Assembly: GCA_944390285.1 (NCBI GenBank)
Contig: CALXPN010000005.1
Span: forward strand, 50,624 to 114,623
Direction: 5' to 3'
Length of the DNA: 64,000 nucleotides
Origin: an uncultured Clostridia bacterium
Lineage (GTDB): Bacteria; Bacillota; Clostridia; TANB77; CAG-508
Below are positions 1 through 9,594 of the stretch, piece by piece. The notes beneath the pieces were generated by a model. It searched no databases. It worked only from the letters and a program-made list of their open reading frames with translations, and was not told where the DNA came from. Both the position numbers and the translations under genes were made by a program. How positions within the stretch are numbered: the stretch's first letter is position 1; every line of letters begins with the position of its first letter.

Positions 1-164
<164 letters not shown>

Positions 165-175
165 GGAGAGAAAAA

Positions 176-868
176 ATGGTAGGAAAAACAAAAGAAAAAT
201 TTTTATTCCATGATACCATAATTTCATGGGCATGTATTATTTGGGCAATTGCTTCAATTGCACTTATGTGTTATTTTTCAGGATTAGATCAAGTAACATT
301 TTCTATTATGACTTTTGGACAATTATTTTTGATTATTGGAATTATTGCAATATGTAAAAAACAACCAACAGGTGCAATTTGTACCGTAACAGGTTTAGGT
401 TGTATTATTATTCCAGCAATAAATGAATGGGGTTATTTATTTAATTTAAATTCAGGAGCTGATATGATTTTTCCTATAATGATATCAACAGCAATAACTA
501 TTATAGGAACAGCAATGCTTATTGGTCCAGGTATATTAGATAATATGGCAGAAAGAAGATGTAAAGTTTCAGTAAATGCAGAATTATTTGATTTTAAATC
601 CTTAAAATTAAATGATGGAAGTGTTGCTTATGCACCAGTTTATAAGTATATATATAATGACAAAGAATATGAGAAATGTATTGAAAAATATAAAAGAAAT
701 CAAACAGAAGTTATTGGAAGTAAAAAAATAATTCAAATAAATGAACAAAATCCAACAGATGTTTACATAGAAACTTCAAAAGCTTCTAAAATGCTTATAT
801 ATATTTTTGGAGCAAGTTTTCTTATGTCAGGAATAGGAATGTTATTAACAATTTTAGCGGAAATCTAG
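176..868 (+). CDS. DUF3592-like membrane protein
   Basis: This 230-residue protein has about four N-terminal hydrophobic segments (residues 14-60 and 65-118), a soluble section (about 120-205) and a final membrane helix (208-228). The soluble part has the pattern A-P-V-Y-K-Y-x-Y-N-D-K-E-Y, typical of DUF3592-type domains, in which a small beta-rich domain lies between membrane helices. No function is known. The ATG at 176 follows an AAGGAGAG ribosome site that overlaps the ligA stop. It is probably co-transcribed with ligA and the genes up to ruvB. Confidence 0.7.
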   Translation: MVGKTKEKFLFHDTIISWACIIWAIASIALMCYFSGLDQVTFSIMTFGQLFLIIGIIAICKKQPTGAICTVTGLGCIIIPAINEWGYLFNLNSGADMIFPIMISTAITIIGTAMLIGPGILDNMAERRCKVSVNAELFDFKSLKLNDGSVAYAPVYKYIYNDKEYEKCIEKYKRNQTEVIGSKKIIQINEQNPTDVYIETSKASKMLIYIFGASFLMSGIGMLLTILAEI

Positions 869-884
869 AAAGGAATGTATAATA

Positions 885-1124
885 TTGGAAGATAATTACA
901 CATTTGAAATGTTTTGGGAAGATTTAGATAATGGATATAAGATTTATTATACATATTTAAATTGCAGGTATTTAATATATAAGTTAAATAAAAATTGTTA
1001 CAAAAATGAATTAGTAGAAGCACCACCAAAATGTCCACATCAAAAAAATGCTATATATACATTAAAAAGAGTAAAAGAAATATATCCTTTTATGGAAAAT
1101 AAAGAATATGATACAGGTTTTTAA
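885..1124 (+). CDS. hypothetical 79-aa protein
   Basis: I do not recognise this small protein. It is aromatic-rich and acidic at the N-terminus (MEDNYTFEMFWEDLDNGYKI), with a possible Cys/His pair in a PPKCPHQ segment near residue 50. The start is a TTG at 885, ten bases after an AAAGGA ribosome site. The only nearby ATG (875) gives a six-codon dead end. It fills the gap between the DUF3592-like gene and ruvB in the same direction, so it is probably translated within that operon, but its role cannot be read from the sequence. Confidence 0.6.
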   Translation: MEDNYTFEMFWEDLDNGYKIYYTYLNCRYLIYKLNKNCYKNELVEAPPKCPHQKNAIYTLKRVKEIYPFMENKEYDTGF

Positions 1125-1146
1125 AAATACAAATTAGGAGGAGCAA

Positions 1147-2148
1147 ATGAAAGAGAATATTCTCTCACCAGATACTTTTGATGTTGAAGAAGAAATGTCT
1201 GAATTATCATTAAGACCTAAAAAATTAAGTGAATATATAGGTCAAAAAAAAGTAAAAGAAAATATGAAAGTATATATAGAAGCTGCAAAAAAAAGAGGAG
1301 AAGCTCTAGATCATGTTTTACTATATGGACCTCCAGGACTTGGAAAAACTACACTTTCAAATATTATAGCAAATGAAATGGGAGCAAATTTAAAAGTGAC
1401 TTCAGGACCTGCAATTGAGAAGCCTGGAGACTTAGCTGCTCTTTTAACAAATCTTTCTGAAAATGATGTTTTATTCATAGATGAAATACATAGAATGAGT
1501 AAAAATATAGAGGAGATTTTATATCCAGCTTTAGAAGATTTTTGTTTAGATATAATTATTGGAAAAGGCCCAACAGCAAAATCTATAAGACTTGATCTTC
1601 CAAAATTTACTTTAGTAGGAGCAACAACAAGAGTTGGTGCATTATCTACACCTCTTAGAGACAGATTTGGTATTGTGTCAAAATTAGAATTATATTCTGA
1701 AAAAGATTTAACAACAATAATAGAAAGATCAAGTGAAATATTAAATATAAAAATAGAAAAAGAAGCAGCAAAAGAGCTTGCAAAGCGTTCTAGAGGTACT
1801 CCAAGAATTGCAAATAGATTATTAAAAAGAATAAGAGATTATGCACTTGTTTTAGGTGATGGCACTATAACATTAGATGTAGCTAAAAAAGCATTGAATA
1901 ATTTAGAAATAGATGAATTAGGTTTAGATGAAACAGATAGAAAAATTTTAGAAACAATAATATATAAATATGGAGGTAAAGCAGTTGGAGTTGAAACTTT
2001 GGCAGCTACTTTAAATGAAGAAGTAGAAACAATAGAAGATGTATATGAACCATATTTAATGCAAATAGGATTTTTAGCAAGGACCCCTAGAGGAAGAGTT
2101 GCAACTGCAACTGCATATGAGCATTTAGGAATTGAATATACATTATAA
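1147..2148 (+). CDS. ruvB: Holliday junction branch migration ATPase RuvB
   Basis: The protein has 333 residues, the usual RuvB length. It shows Walker A GPPGLGKT (about 60-67), Walker B FIDEIHR (about 109), the GATTRVG sensor region (about 158) and the C-terminal winged-helix DNA-binding domain with [10 protein letters not shown] and RTPRGR. RuvB hexamers drive branch migration of Holliday junctions with RuvA and pass them to RuvC. ruvA is not next to it on the visible side. The ATG follows a strong AGGAGG. The first 15 residues are acidic and precede the typical [13 protein letters not shown] start of the AAA+ domain. Confidence 0.97.
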   Translation: MKENILSPDTFDVEEEMSELSLRPKKLSEYIGQKKVKENMKVYIEAAKKRGEALDHVLLYGPPGLGKTTLSNIIANEMGANLKVTSGPAIEKPGDLAALLTNLSENDVLFIDEIHRMSKNIEEILYPALEDFCLDIIIGKGPTAKSIRLDLPKFTLVGATTRVGALSTPLRDRFGIVSKLELYSEKDLTTIIERSSEILNIKIEKEAAKELAKRSRGTPRIANRLLKRIRDYALVLGDGTITLDVAKKALNNLEIDELGLDETDRKILETIIYKYGGKAVGVETLAATLNEEVETIEDVYEPYLMQIGFLARTPRGRVATATAYEHLGIEYTL

Positions 2149-2167
2149 ATTAAAAACAAAATAATAA

Positions 2168-2203
2168 GAAAGGAACCAGTTAGAAAAGTAATCTAACATA
2201 TAA
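2168..2203 (+). promoter_or_regulatory. ribosome site separated from its start codon by a small hairpin
   Basis: The only good ribosome site before the gene at 2204 is AAGAAAGGAA (2168-2176), about 28 bases from the ATG, which is too far for normal initiation. A perfect 6-bp inverted repeat GTTAGA/TCTAAC (2179-2184 and 2192-2197) lies between them. If it folds, the gap shrinks to about 9 bases, an ideal spacing. The repeat and distances are seen in the sequence; the functional reading is inference. Confidence 0.4.
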
Positions 2204-3775
2204 ATGAAAATGAAAAAAGTTATAATAATTGGTGCAGGTCCAGCAGGACTTACTGCAGGATATGAATTATTAAAAGATTCTAAAAAGGACTATGAAGTAA
2301 TTATTTTGGAAGAAACAGATGATATAGGAGGAATCTCTAAAACTGTAAGATATAATGGAAATAGAATGGATATAGGAGGACACAGATTTTTTTCAAAAGA
2401 TGAAAATGTTATGAAGTTTTGGGAAGATTTAATGCCAATTCAAGGTTCTAATTCATTTGATGATGAAAAACTAGAAAGAGAAAAACCATTAAAAAAAGGT
2501 GGACCTAATCCTGAAAGAGAAGACATTGTAATGCTTATTAGAACAAGAGTATCAAGAATATTTTATTTGAAGAAATTTTTTGATTATCCTATTAGTTTAA
2601 AACTAAAAACATTTACGAATATGGGCCTTATAAGAACAATAAAAGCTGGTTTTAGTTATTTAAAAACTATATTTGTAAAAAAAGAAGAAACATCATTAGA
2701 AAATTTTTATATAAATCATTTTGGAAAAGTTTTATATAGTATGTTTTTTGAAAAATATACTGAGAAATTATGGGGAAGACATCCAAAAGAAATATCAGCG
2801 GATTGGGGAGCTCAAAGAGTGAAAGGAGTATCTATATCAGCAGTTGTTAAAGATGCTTTTATAAAAATTTTTGGAGGAAAGAAAAATAAAAAAGAAGTTG
2901 AAACATCACTAATAGAACAATTTTGGTATCCTAAATATGGACCAGGACAATTATGGGAAATATTAGCCGAAAAAATAGAGGAAAGTGGCGGAAAAATAAA
3001 AAAAGGACATAGGGTAAAAAATATTTATATAGAAAACAATAAAATAAAATCTGTTGAATGTGATGTAAATGGAAAAACAGAAATTATAGAAGGAGATATT
3101 TTTATTTCTTCTATGCCTATTAAGGATTTAATAAAAGGTTTTAAAGGTGTAGAGGTTCCAAATGAAATAAAAGAAATTGCAAATGGACTTCCATATGTAG
3201 ATTTTCAAACAGTTGGTGTTTTGGTTGATAAATTAAAAATAAAAAACGAAACAAAAATGAAAACTTTAGGAAATATTATTCCTGATTGTTGGATATATGT
3301 GCAAGAACCTGAAGTTAATATGCTTCGTCTGCAAATATTTAATAATTGGTCTCCATATCTAGTAGAAGACCCTGAAAATACAGTTTGGATAGGTTTAGAA
3401 TATACTTGTAAAGAAGGTGACAAGTATTGGAATATGAGTGATAAAGAATTTTCAGAGTTTGCAATAAATGAACTTACAAGCATAGGAATAATAGATAAAA
3501 AAGATGTAAAAGATTATCACAGAGAAAAAATAAAAAAAGCATATCCTGCGTATTTTGATACTTATGAACATATAGATAAAATTATTGATTATTTAAATTC
3601 ATATAGTAATTTATATTGTGTTGGAAGAAATGGTCAACATAGATATAATAATATGGATCATTCAATGGTAACTTCATTTGAAACAGTAAAAAATATAAAA
3701 AACGGAATTACAAGTAAAGAAAATATATGGAATGTGAATACTGAAAAAGAATACCATGAAGTAAAATCAAATTAA
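2204..3775 (+). CDS. FAD-dependent amine oxidase/protoporphyrinogen oxidase-like oxidoreductase
   Basis: The 523-residue flavoprotein opens with a Rossmann dinucleotide motif ([18 protein letters not shown], about residues 6-23) and the GG doublet after the second strand (DDIGGISKT). The sequence IGGHRFFSK follows, and the C-terminus carries the FAD-contacting [16 protein letters not shown] region (about 474-490). This is the COG1232-type architecture shared by protoporphyrinogen oxidases, carotenoid desaturases and UDP-galactopyranose mutase-like proteins. The substrate is unknown. The immediate downstream neighbour is a large multi-spanning membrane protein, 24 bases away, which suggests work on a lipid-linked sugar or cell-surface precursor. 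No haem genes are nearby, so a haem role is unlikely. Confidence 0.8.
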   Translation: MKMKKVIIIGAGPAGLTAGYELLKDSKKDYEVIILEETDDIGGISKTVRYNGNRMDIGGHRFFSKDENVMKFWEDLMPIQGSNSFDDEKLEREKPLKKGGPNPEREDIVMLIRTRVSRIFYLKKFFDYPISLKLKTFTNMGLIRTIKAGFSYLKTIFVKKEETSLENFYINHFGKVLYSMFFEKYTEKLWGRHPKEISADWGAQRVKGVSISAVVKDAFIKIFGGKKNKKEVETSLIEQFWYPKYGPGQLWEILAEKIEESGGKIKKGHRVKNIYIENNKIKSVECDVNGKTEIIEGDIFISSMPIKDLIKGFKGVEVPNEIKEIANGLPYVDFQTVGVLVDKLKIKNETKMKTLGNIIPDCWIYVQEPEVNMLRLQIFNNWSPYLVEDPENTVWIGLEYTCKEGDKYWNMSDKEFSEFAINELTSIGIIDKKDVKDYHREKIKKAYPAYFDTYEHIDKIIDYLNSYSNLYCVGRNGQHRYNNMDHSMVTSFETVKNIKNGITSKENIWNVNTEKEYHEVKSN

Positions 3776-3799
3776 AGATATTTACAAAGGAATAATAAA

Positions 3800-5812
3800 A
3801 TGGAAAAGAAACATTTGAAAATTTTAATAATATTAATAATAATTGGTTTAGCATTAGAAGTAATTGTTTTTAACATTACTTCTTATCGTATTTTATTTGG
3901 AAATTATGAAAAAAAAGTATTTACTGATTTTGAATTTTTAAAAATAGAAGATGGAAATACATATTTAAAAATTTCTAATATAAATCAGAAAGTAGGAACA
4001 ATAAAATTAGAATTAAAAGATATAGAAGAACCAGTAGAATATAAATTTTATTATTCAGATGATACAACAGAATATAATTTTGGGTTGAATTCTAAGTTTT
4101 ATTTATTAACATCTGAGAAATCACATTATATACCAGTATATCTATCAGGAGATACAAACTATTTAATATTATCTGTAAATAATTATATTTATGAAGAAGG
4201 AAAATTAGAAAGTGTAACAATAAACGAAAAGATACCATTTGAATTTAATATAGCACGATTTATTATTGTTACAGGTATTTTAATATTTATATATTTTTAT
4301 AAAACTTCAGAAATATTTAAAAAGGAATATTCTAATAAAGATATAAAACAAGAAACAGTATTATTAATTGTTATAGCTATATTTTTTGTAATTACATCAT
4401 ATGTGAATACATATTCAGATAGTCAAGAAAGTATTGGAAATGATTTTTTAGGTTTAATTTCAACAAATGAAGGTGTTTATAATAAAGCTTTTGTAAATTC
4501 AATTATGAATGGAAAACTGTATTTGCTTAGTGATCCTACACCAGAACTAGCTGAACTTACAGATCCATATGATAGTATAGCAAGAGAAAGTACAGAACAT
4601 GTAAGATATGAATGGGATACAGCATATTATAATGGACATTCTTATATATATTTTGGTATTTTACCCCTAATAATAACTTTTTTACCATATTTTTATATTA
4701 CTAATAGATATTTGAAAGTATCTGTTGTAGTTTTTGCTTTTTCAATGTTAATATTTATTGTATTAAAAGAAATTTTAACTAAGATTTTGAAAAAGTATTT
4801 TAAAGAGGTTCCTTTTAAAAATGTTTTTTTATTTTTAGTAACATTATGTTCAGGAACACTTATAATATATGCAAATGGAATATCAAGAGTTTATGAAGTA
4901 GTTATAATAGTTGGTTTATATTTTGTTTTGCAAGGAATTTATTTTATATTAAAGTCTCAAGAAAAAGATAAAGACAAATATTTATATATATTTTTTGGCT
5001 CTTTAAGTCTAGCACTTTCTGTTGCTTGTAGACCAACAGATTTACTAGCATCACTTTTGGTTTTACCATATTTTATAAGTTTACTTATTACTAATATAAG
5101 AAATTTTAAAAATAATAAAAAAAGCTTATTTAAATTAATATTTTCTATTGGAATTCCTTATTTAATAGTTGGGATTTTACTTATGATTTATAATTATGTA
5201 AGATTTGACAATCCATTCGAGTTTGGAGCAAGATATCAATTAACTGTAAACAATATGAATGAGCTTGGTAGTAGAATTTTTACTATTCCTATGGTTATTC
5301 TTTGTAACTTTTTTAACATTCCGGTTTTTGGAGCAGATTTTCCATTTATACTTAATAATAATAATATTTTAAATTTCTATGGATATTATTATATTGAAAA
5401 TATGTTAGGTGGACTATTTTTACTTGTACCTATTTGCTTATTTTGTTTTGGTGTAGTAAAAGTAAATAAAAAGATTGAAAATAAAAATTTAAAAATTTTA
5501 ATAAATTCTTTAATTATAGTTGGATTAATAATAGCTATAATAAGTGGAATGATGGGAGGAAGCAATCAAAGATATTTAATAGATTATGCTTGGATGTTTG
5601 TTTTAGCAGGAATATTGATTTTTTCAAGCTTATATAATATTTTAAAAAGCAAAGAGGCAAAATTAATTATGCAAAAAATTTTGGGTATTATAACTGTTTA
5701 TACTTTTATTGTAGGAATTTTATGTGGTATTGTTTCAGAGAAAAGCTATATGGAATTTTATTCAAAAGAGGAATTTTATAAATTAAAATATACAATATGT
5801 TTTTGGGAATAA
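3800..5812 (+). CDS. large polytopic membrane protein, possibly glycosyltransferase-like
   Basis: The 670-residue protein has one N-terminal membrane helix (7-30), an extracytoplasmic section of about 110 residues, then about ten further helices spread to the C-terminus. A loop near residues 210-280 carries acidic and aromatic residues (NDFLGLI, EWDTAYYNGHSYIYFGILPL), the type of first loop seen in GT39/GT83-like polyprenyl-dependent glycosyltransferases. That assignment is an inference from topology and is not proven. It starts at an ATG behind AAAGGAATAATAAA and is coupled to the flavoprotein upstream. Both may act on a surface glycan or lipid. Confidence 0.7.
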   Translation: MEKKHLKILIILIIIGLALEVIVFNITSYRILFGNYEKKVFTDFEFLKIEDGNTYLKISNINQKVGTIKLELKDIEEPVEYKFYYSDDTTEYNFGLNSKFYLLTSEKSHYIPVYLSGDTNYLILSVNNYIYEEGKLESVTINEKIPFEFNIARFIIVTGILIFIYFYKTSEIFKKEYSNKDIKQETVLLIVIAIFFVITSYVNTYSDSQESIGNDFLGLISTNEGVYNKAFVNSIMNGKLYLLSDPTPELAELTDPYDSIARESTEHVRYEWDTAYYNGHSYIYFGILPLIITFLPYFYITNRYLKVSVVVFAFSMLIFIVLKEILTKILKKYFKEVPFKNVFLFLVTLCSGTLIIYANGISRVYEVVIIVGLYFVLQGIYFILKSQEKDKDKYLYIFFGSLSLALSVACRPTDLLASLLVLPYFISLLITNIRNFKNNKKSLFKLIFSIGIPYLIVGILLMIYNYVRFDNPFEFGARYQLTVNNMNELGSRIFTIPMVILCNFFNIPVFGADFPFILNNNNILNFYGYYYIENMLGGLFLLVPICLFCFGVVKVNKKIENKNLKILINSLIIVGLIIAIISGMMGGSNQRYLIDYAWMFVLAGILIFSSLYNILKSKEAKLIMQKILGIITVYTFIVGILCGIVSEKSYMEFYSKEEFYKLKYTICFWE

Positions 5813-5860
5813 AAAATAAAGTAGAAAATTCATATAATAAATAAAGGAGAAAATAGAAAA

Positions 5861-6397
5861 ATGAAATTATTAATGCATACATGTTGTGCACCTTGTAGTG
5901 TTTTTTGTATAGAAACTTTAAGAAATGAAAAAATAGAACCAGATTTATATTGGTACAATCCTAATATACATCCATATATGGAATATAAAGCAAGAAGAGA
6001 TTGTTTAATAGAATATTCTAAAAAAATAAATATAAACTTAATTATAAATGAAAATTATGGCTTAAGAGAATTTTGTAAAAATGTAATAGATAACTTAGAA
6101 AATAGGTGTGTAAATTATTGTTATAGAATTCGTTTAGAAGAAACTGTGAGATATGCAAAAGAAAATGGATATGATGCTTTTACAAGTACATTATTTGTGA
6201 GTCCTTATCAAAAACATGATGAATTAAAAAAAATTTGTGAAGAGTTATCTAAAAAGTATAATATAGAATTTTTGTATAGAGACTTTAGAGTAGGATTTAG
6301 AGAAGGACAAGCAAAGGCTCGTGAACTTGGCTTATATATGCAAAAATATTGTGGGTGTATTTTTTCGGAGGAAGATAGATACTCGAAACAAATGTAG
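5861..6397 (+). CDS. queH: epoxyqueuosine reductase QueH
   Basis: The 178-residue protein has the QueH (former DUF208) signature: MHTCCAPCS at the N-terminus, NPNIHP with Y-x-x-R-R-D, a mid CVNYCYRIRL, TSTLFVSPYQ and a final KYCGC. The paired cysteines ligate the metal/iron-sulfur centre used to reduce epoxyqueuosine to queuosine in tRNA. QueH replaces the cobalamin enzyme QueG in many anaerobes. The start codon follows AAAGGAGAAAATAGAAAA. Queuosine precursor genes are not in this window, so the cell may salvage the precursor or encode them elsewhere. Confidence 0.93.
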   Translation: MKLLMHTCCAPCSVFCIETLRNEKIEPDLYWYNPNIHPYMEYKARRDCLIEYSKKININLIINENYGLREFCKNVIDNLENRCVNYCYRIRLEETVRYAKENGYDAFTSTLFVSPYQKHDELKKICEELSKKYNIEFLYRDFRVGFREGQAKARELGLYMQKYCGCIFSEEDRYSKQM

Positions 6398-6521
6398 CGA
6401 GACATTTAAATACTAAACTATAAAGTAGCTAATTGTTCTTCACAAAAGCTTTTGGGAATGCATGTTTTAGAATTACTTAATATGATAAAATATAAATAAA
6501 CATAAAAAGGTGATGAAAATA

Positions 6522-6950
6522 ATGAATATAGAAAACATTTATGCAGAAATATTTGAAATATTAAGTTATATGGATAAAATGACTGTTATGAAAATACCAG
6601 TTAATGTACTATCGAGTATAAAAAATTTGCGCAATAAAGATTTTCAAACGAATATCGATAAAAATGATATATTTAATGAAAATAATATAAGTAAAGAAAC
6701 AGTGGATTTATTGTGTTGGTTAGATTATACATATTGGAGCAATGAAGACAAAAAAAGGGAAATCAATAATATTATAAAAGATAATAATAGAACTGAAGAA
6801 ATAAATAAAAGAGAAAGATATAATCCAGATAATTTATTTGTTAAAAATAATCAACAAAAAGTTGATATTAATACTTCTTTAATTGAGTATAAAGAAATTA
6901 CTTTTATGCAAAAAATAGAAGCGTTTCTTAAAAGAATATTTCATAAATAA
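6522..6950 (+). CDS. small helical protein with YNPD-LF motif, copy 1
   Basis: I do not recognise a named family, but this protein is a paralogue of the one at 10576-11043. Both begin with a Y-x-E-[IV]-x-E-I-L-x-Y segment, share an I-P spacing near residue 25, a central acidic region, the motif Y-N-P-D-[NK]-L-F and a C-terminal basic amphipathic helix (KIEAFLKRIFHK here). An in-frame GTG lies at 6510 and an ATG at 6513, but AAGGTG (6507-6512) is correctly spaced only for the ATG at 6522, giving 142 residues. It opens a five-gene accessory cluster. No catalytic residues are evident, so a structural, adaptor or immunity-like role is possible. Confidence 0.75.
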   Translation: MNIENIYAEIFEILSYMDKMTVMKIPVNVLSSIKNLRNKDFQTNIDKNDIFNENNISKETVDLLCWLDYTYWSNEDKKREINNIIKDNNRTEEINKRERYNPDNLFVKNNQQKVDINTSLIEYKEITFMQKIEAFLKRIFHK

Positions 6951-6966
6951 AGGTTAGGGAAAAATA

Positions 6967-7587
6967 ATGATAATAATTTTAGATAATGAATTAGCAAAAA
7001 GTATAGGATATCAAATAAAAAAAGATAATATGAATCAATTTTCTAAAGAAGAATTAGAAAGTGTTAATGAAATTTCATTAAGAAACATGAATTTTAGAGG
7101 TGAAATTTTAAATATTAATTTAGAACAGCTAAAAGATTTACCTTATTTAGAAAATTTATATTTACAAGCTTTTACAATTGATGATGATGTAATTGAAATA
7201 ATAAATGAATTAAAAAAGTTAAAAAATATATATTTTAGTCAATGCATTATAAAAAATAATAAAAAGTTTATTATGCAAAAGTTAAAACACTTAATATTGA
7301 AATTTTGTGGAGGCACATATTATAATTTTTTTGACTCACTTGAATGCTTATCAATTCAAACAAAAATAGATGAAACATTTGATTTGAGCGAAGTCAATAA
7401 CAAATTTAACATAAAACAACTATATATAAATAATGCTAATATTATAAATTTTAAAACAATAAATGACTTTAATAACTTAGAATTTTTAAATATAGATGGC
7501 AGTAAAGTCGATAAAGAAAATGTATTAGATACAATTAGCAAAACTATAGAAATTTCTCACAAATCTAATTGTCTTCCAATAAACTAA
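6967..7587 (+). CDS. leucine-rich-repeat-like protein
   Basis: The 206-residue cytoplasmic-looking protein has a repeating pattern of L-x-x-L-x-x-L-x-L/I (for example LPYLENLYLQAF, LKKLKNIYFSQC, LKHLILKFCGG, FNNLEFLNIDGS), resembling irregular leucine-rich repeats. There is no signal peptide or membrane helix. LRR folds usually bind proteins. Its place between the small helical protein and the transglutaminase-fold gene, all on one strand with short gaps, suggests it belongs to the same cluster. The exact repeat number is uncertain because the repeats are degenerate. Confidence 0.7.
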   Translation: MIIILDNELAKSIGYQIKKDNMNQFSKEELESVNEISLRNMNFRGEILNINLEQLKDLPYLENLYLQAFTIDDDVIEIINELKKLKNIYFSQCIIKNNKKFIMQKLKHLILKFCGGTYYNFFDSLECLSIQTKIDETFDLSEVNNKFNIKQLYINNANIINFKTINDFNNLEFLNIDGSKVDKENVLDTISKTIEISHKSNCLPIN

Positions 7588-7598
7588 GGAGTAATAAT

Positions 7599-7848
7599 AT
7601 GGATATATTGGAAAAATTAAAAGAAAACAGTCAAGAAAGTATAGTATCTGGACGGAATATATGTTCATCAAAATAAAGAAAATGATTCTATTACTTTAAG
7701 AATATATGATACGAATAAACTAGAAAGTAATGATTTACAAGAACTTTTTAAAATATATGGTCATCTTATTCCTTATGCTTATCTTAATGTTAATAGTTTT
7801 TCAAAAAGTGAATTAGAAAAGGTAAAATCCTTTATAGAAAAAGTTCAA
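7599..7848 (+). pseudogene. out-of-frame 5' part of the transglutaminase-like gene
   Basis: An ATG at 7599 behind AAGGAGTAATAAT starts MDILEKLKENSQESI, but this frame stops at 7676. The frame of the next gene is open from 7645 and reads YLDGIYVHQNKEND onward without a stop into the 7849 start. Skipping one base near 7644 joins the two into one longer N-terminus. The joined part resembles the repeats further on (D-L-Q-E-L-F-K-I-Y versus D-I-K-E-L-L-R-K-Y). I read this as a single-base frameshift in a gene spanning 7599-9567. It could be a real mutation or a sequence error. Confidence 0.6.
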
Positions 7849-9567
7849 TTGAAGTTTATAATTATAGATGCAAGTTCTTATACACATAATCCTGATGACT
7901 TACTAAATATAGATACATTTGAAGCAATATGCGAATTTAACGATTTAAATAATGGAGTAATAGCTATTCCAAATAAAAATGGCGGATTTGATTTAAATAT
8001 AGATGAACTCCAAAAAATAAAGAGTGAAGATATAAAAGAATTATTAAGAAAATATAAATATATAATTGGAAAAGTTATTTTTAAAGATTGTGATTTTGTT
8101 GCATCAGAATTAGAGGATATTATAGAATTTTCAAACGAATATGAAATTCCTGTATTAGATATATCAATAGAAGCTGGTAGAAAATGTAGTATTTATAAAG
8201 ATGGTGTTTTCACTTTTGATAATCAAATAGATATAAGTACATTTAATAAAATATGTAAATTAAATGAAAAAGGTAATGGAATATGTTCTTTTAGGATAAA
8301 CCGTTTCTCTGATAAAAGTGTTAGTGATAGCATAACTATTGATAGAATAAATTTAAATGATGTGACAGACTTAGATATAACTATTTTTGAAGAGAGCGAA
8401 ATTGATAGTGAGTGTACTGTTACATTGCCTAATCGTGAAAATAATCATTATGGAGAATATGATACTTATGATATAAGGTCATTTCAACAAATAATGCAAA
8501 AATTACATGAAATAACAGATGATATTGAACTTAATATTCCAAATTTAAAAAAATTTGCAATTATATATGATAGAATAGGAAGATACATTAGTTATGACAG
8601 TTCAGCTTCTGGAATTTCAGAATCAGATGATAATTATAGAAAATCTAGAAATTTAGAAAATGGATTATTAAAAGGAAAATGCGTATGTGAGGGATTTGCA
8701 GAAATATTAATGAATGCATTGAAAATTGTCGGAATAAAAAATACTATGGTTTTCGGTGAAATTTTGCTAAAAACAGAAGAATTAGAAATTGATGGATTTC
8801 AAGAAATTAAAACAGAAAATGGAGAAAAGAGTTATTTTGGAATTGATAAAAACGGAAATCATATTAAGTGTGTTATGAAAAAAGATGGATTGTGGAGTGT
8901 TGCAAAAGAACATGGCGGTAAGTATGAACATAATAATGGACATGCATGGAATCTAGTTACTATTGATGGAGAAACATTTTATGCAGATGTAACTTGGGAT
9001 AGTCATCTAATAAACTCAAATTATGCTTTTCGATATATTCAATCACAAGATGAAATAGAGCAAGACAAAAAGGAATTGTTTATAACACCGCCCTATAAAG
9101 TAGAAGGACTTAGCAAAGAAGAGAAAGAGAAATTACTAGAATATCAATTTGAATTAGCACATGAAAGAGAATTTGAAATAAAAATGCAAGTTGAAAGAAA
9201 ATTTAAGAAAATAAACCCTCTGAACAGCTGTTTATATATGATAAATACTTCATTATATGATGCTAGAGGAAAATTTACTTTTACTCAAAAAATGTTAGAA
9301 ACATTAGTAACGAACTATTCTTTAGAAAAAGTAATAGAAGCATGTCATAAAATTAATAACGCACAATTGGAACAAAGAATAAATGAATTACTAATGGAAA
9401 TGCAAAAAAAACAACCCAATGAAAAACTTCCTAAGATGCCAGTAGTTGAAAGAAGACCAACAGAATTACCATATAGCAAAAATCGAATTGCAGAAGGAGT
9501 GTCTAGAGCAAGTAATATAGCGAATCAGTTGTTAATTGTAGCCAATTCAAGAGAATTATATAAATGA
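7849..9567 (+). CDS. transglutaminase-fold protein with N-terminal repeats
   Basis: The product is 572 residues if started at the TTG of 7849, but that start has no ribosome site and the true start is probably 7599 (see the frameshift entry). Residues 1-190 contain two related alpha/beta repeats. A transglutaminase/protease-like domain follows (about 205-400) with a complete apparent triad: Cys280 in CVCEGFAE, His365 in NGHAWN and Asp380 in YADVTWD. The C-terminal third is helical and charged. No signal peptide is seen, so it probably acts inside the cell. Known relatives of this fold are peptidases, cross-linkers or amidases; the substrate here is unknown. It sits in the middle of the accessory cluster. 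Confidence 0.8.
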   Translation: MKFIIIDASSYTHNPDDLLNIDTFEAICEFNDLNNGVIAIPNKNGGFDLNIDELQKIKSEDIKELLRKYKYIIGKVIFKDCDFVASELEDIIEFSNEYEIPVLDISIEAGRKCSIYKDGVFTFDNQIDISTFNKICKLNEKGNGICSFRINRFSDKSVSDSITIDRINLNDVTDLDITIFEESEIDSECTVTLPNRENNHYGEYDTYDIRSFQQIMQKLHEITDDIELNIPNLKKFAIIYDRIGRYISYDSSASGISESDDNYRKSRNLENGLLKGKCVCEGFAEILMNALKIVGIKNTMVFGEILLKTEELEIDGFQEIKTENGEKSYFGIDKNGNHIKCVMKKDGLWSVAKEHGGKYEHNNGHAWNLVTIDGETFYADVTWDSHLINSNYAFRYIQSQDEIEQDKKELFITPPYKVEGLSKEEKEKLLEYQFELAHEREFEIKMQVERKFKKINPLNSCLYMINTSLYDARGKFTFTQKMLETLVTNYSLEKVIEACHKINNAQLEQRINELLMEMQKKQPNEKLPKMPVVERRPTELPYSKNRIAEGVSRASNIANQLLIVANSRELYK

Positions 9568-9594
9568 GAGTAGAACTATGAATAGGAGAATTCA

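Noticed and set aside
7599..7676. Programmed ribosomal frameshift in the transglutaminase-like gene
   Set aside because: There is no slippery heptamer or downstream structure near 7644, so a mutation or sequence error is simpler.
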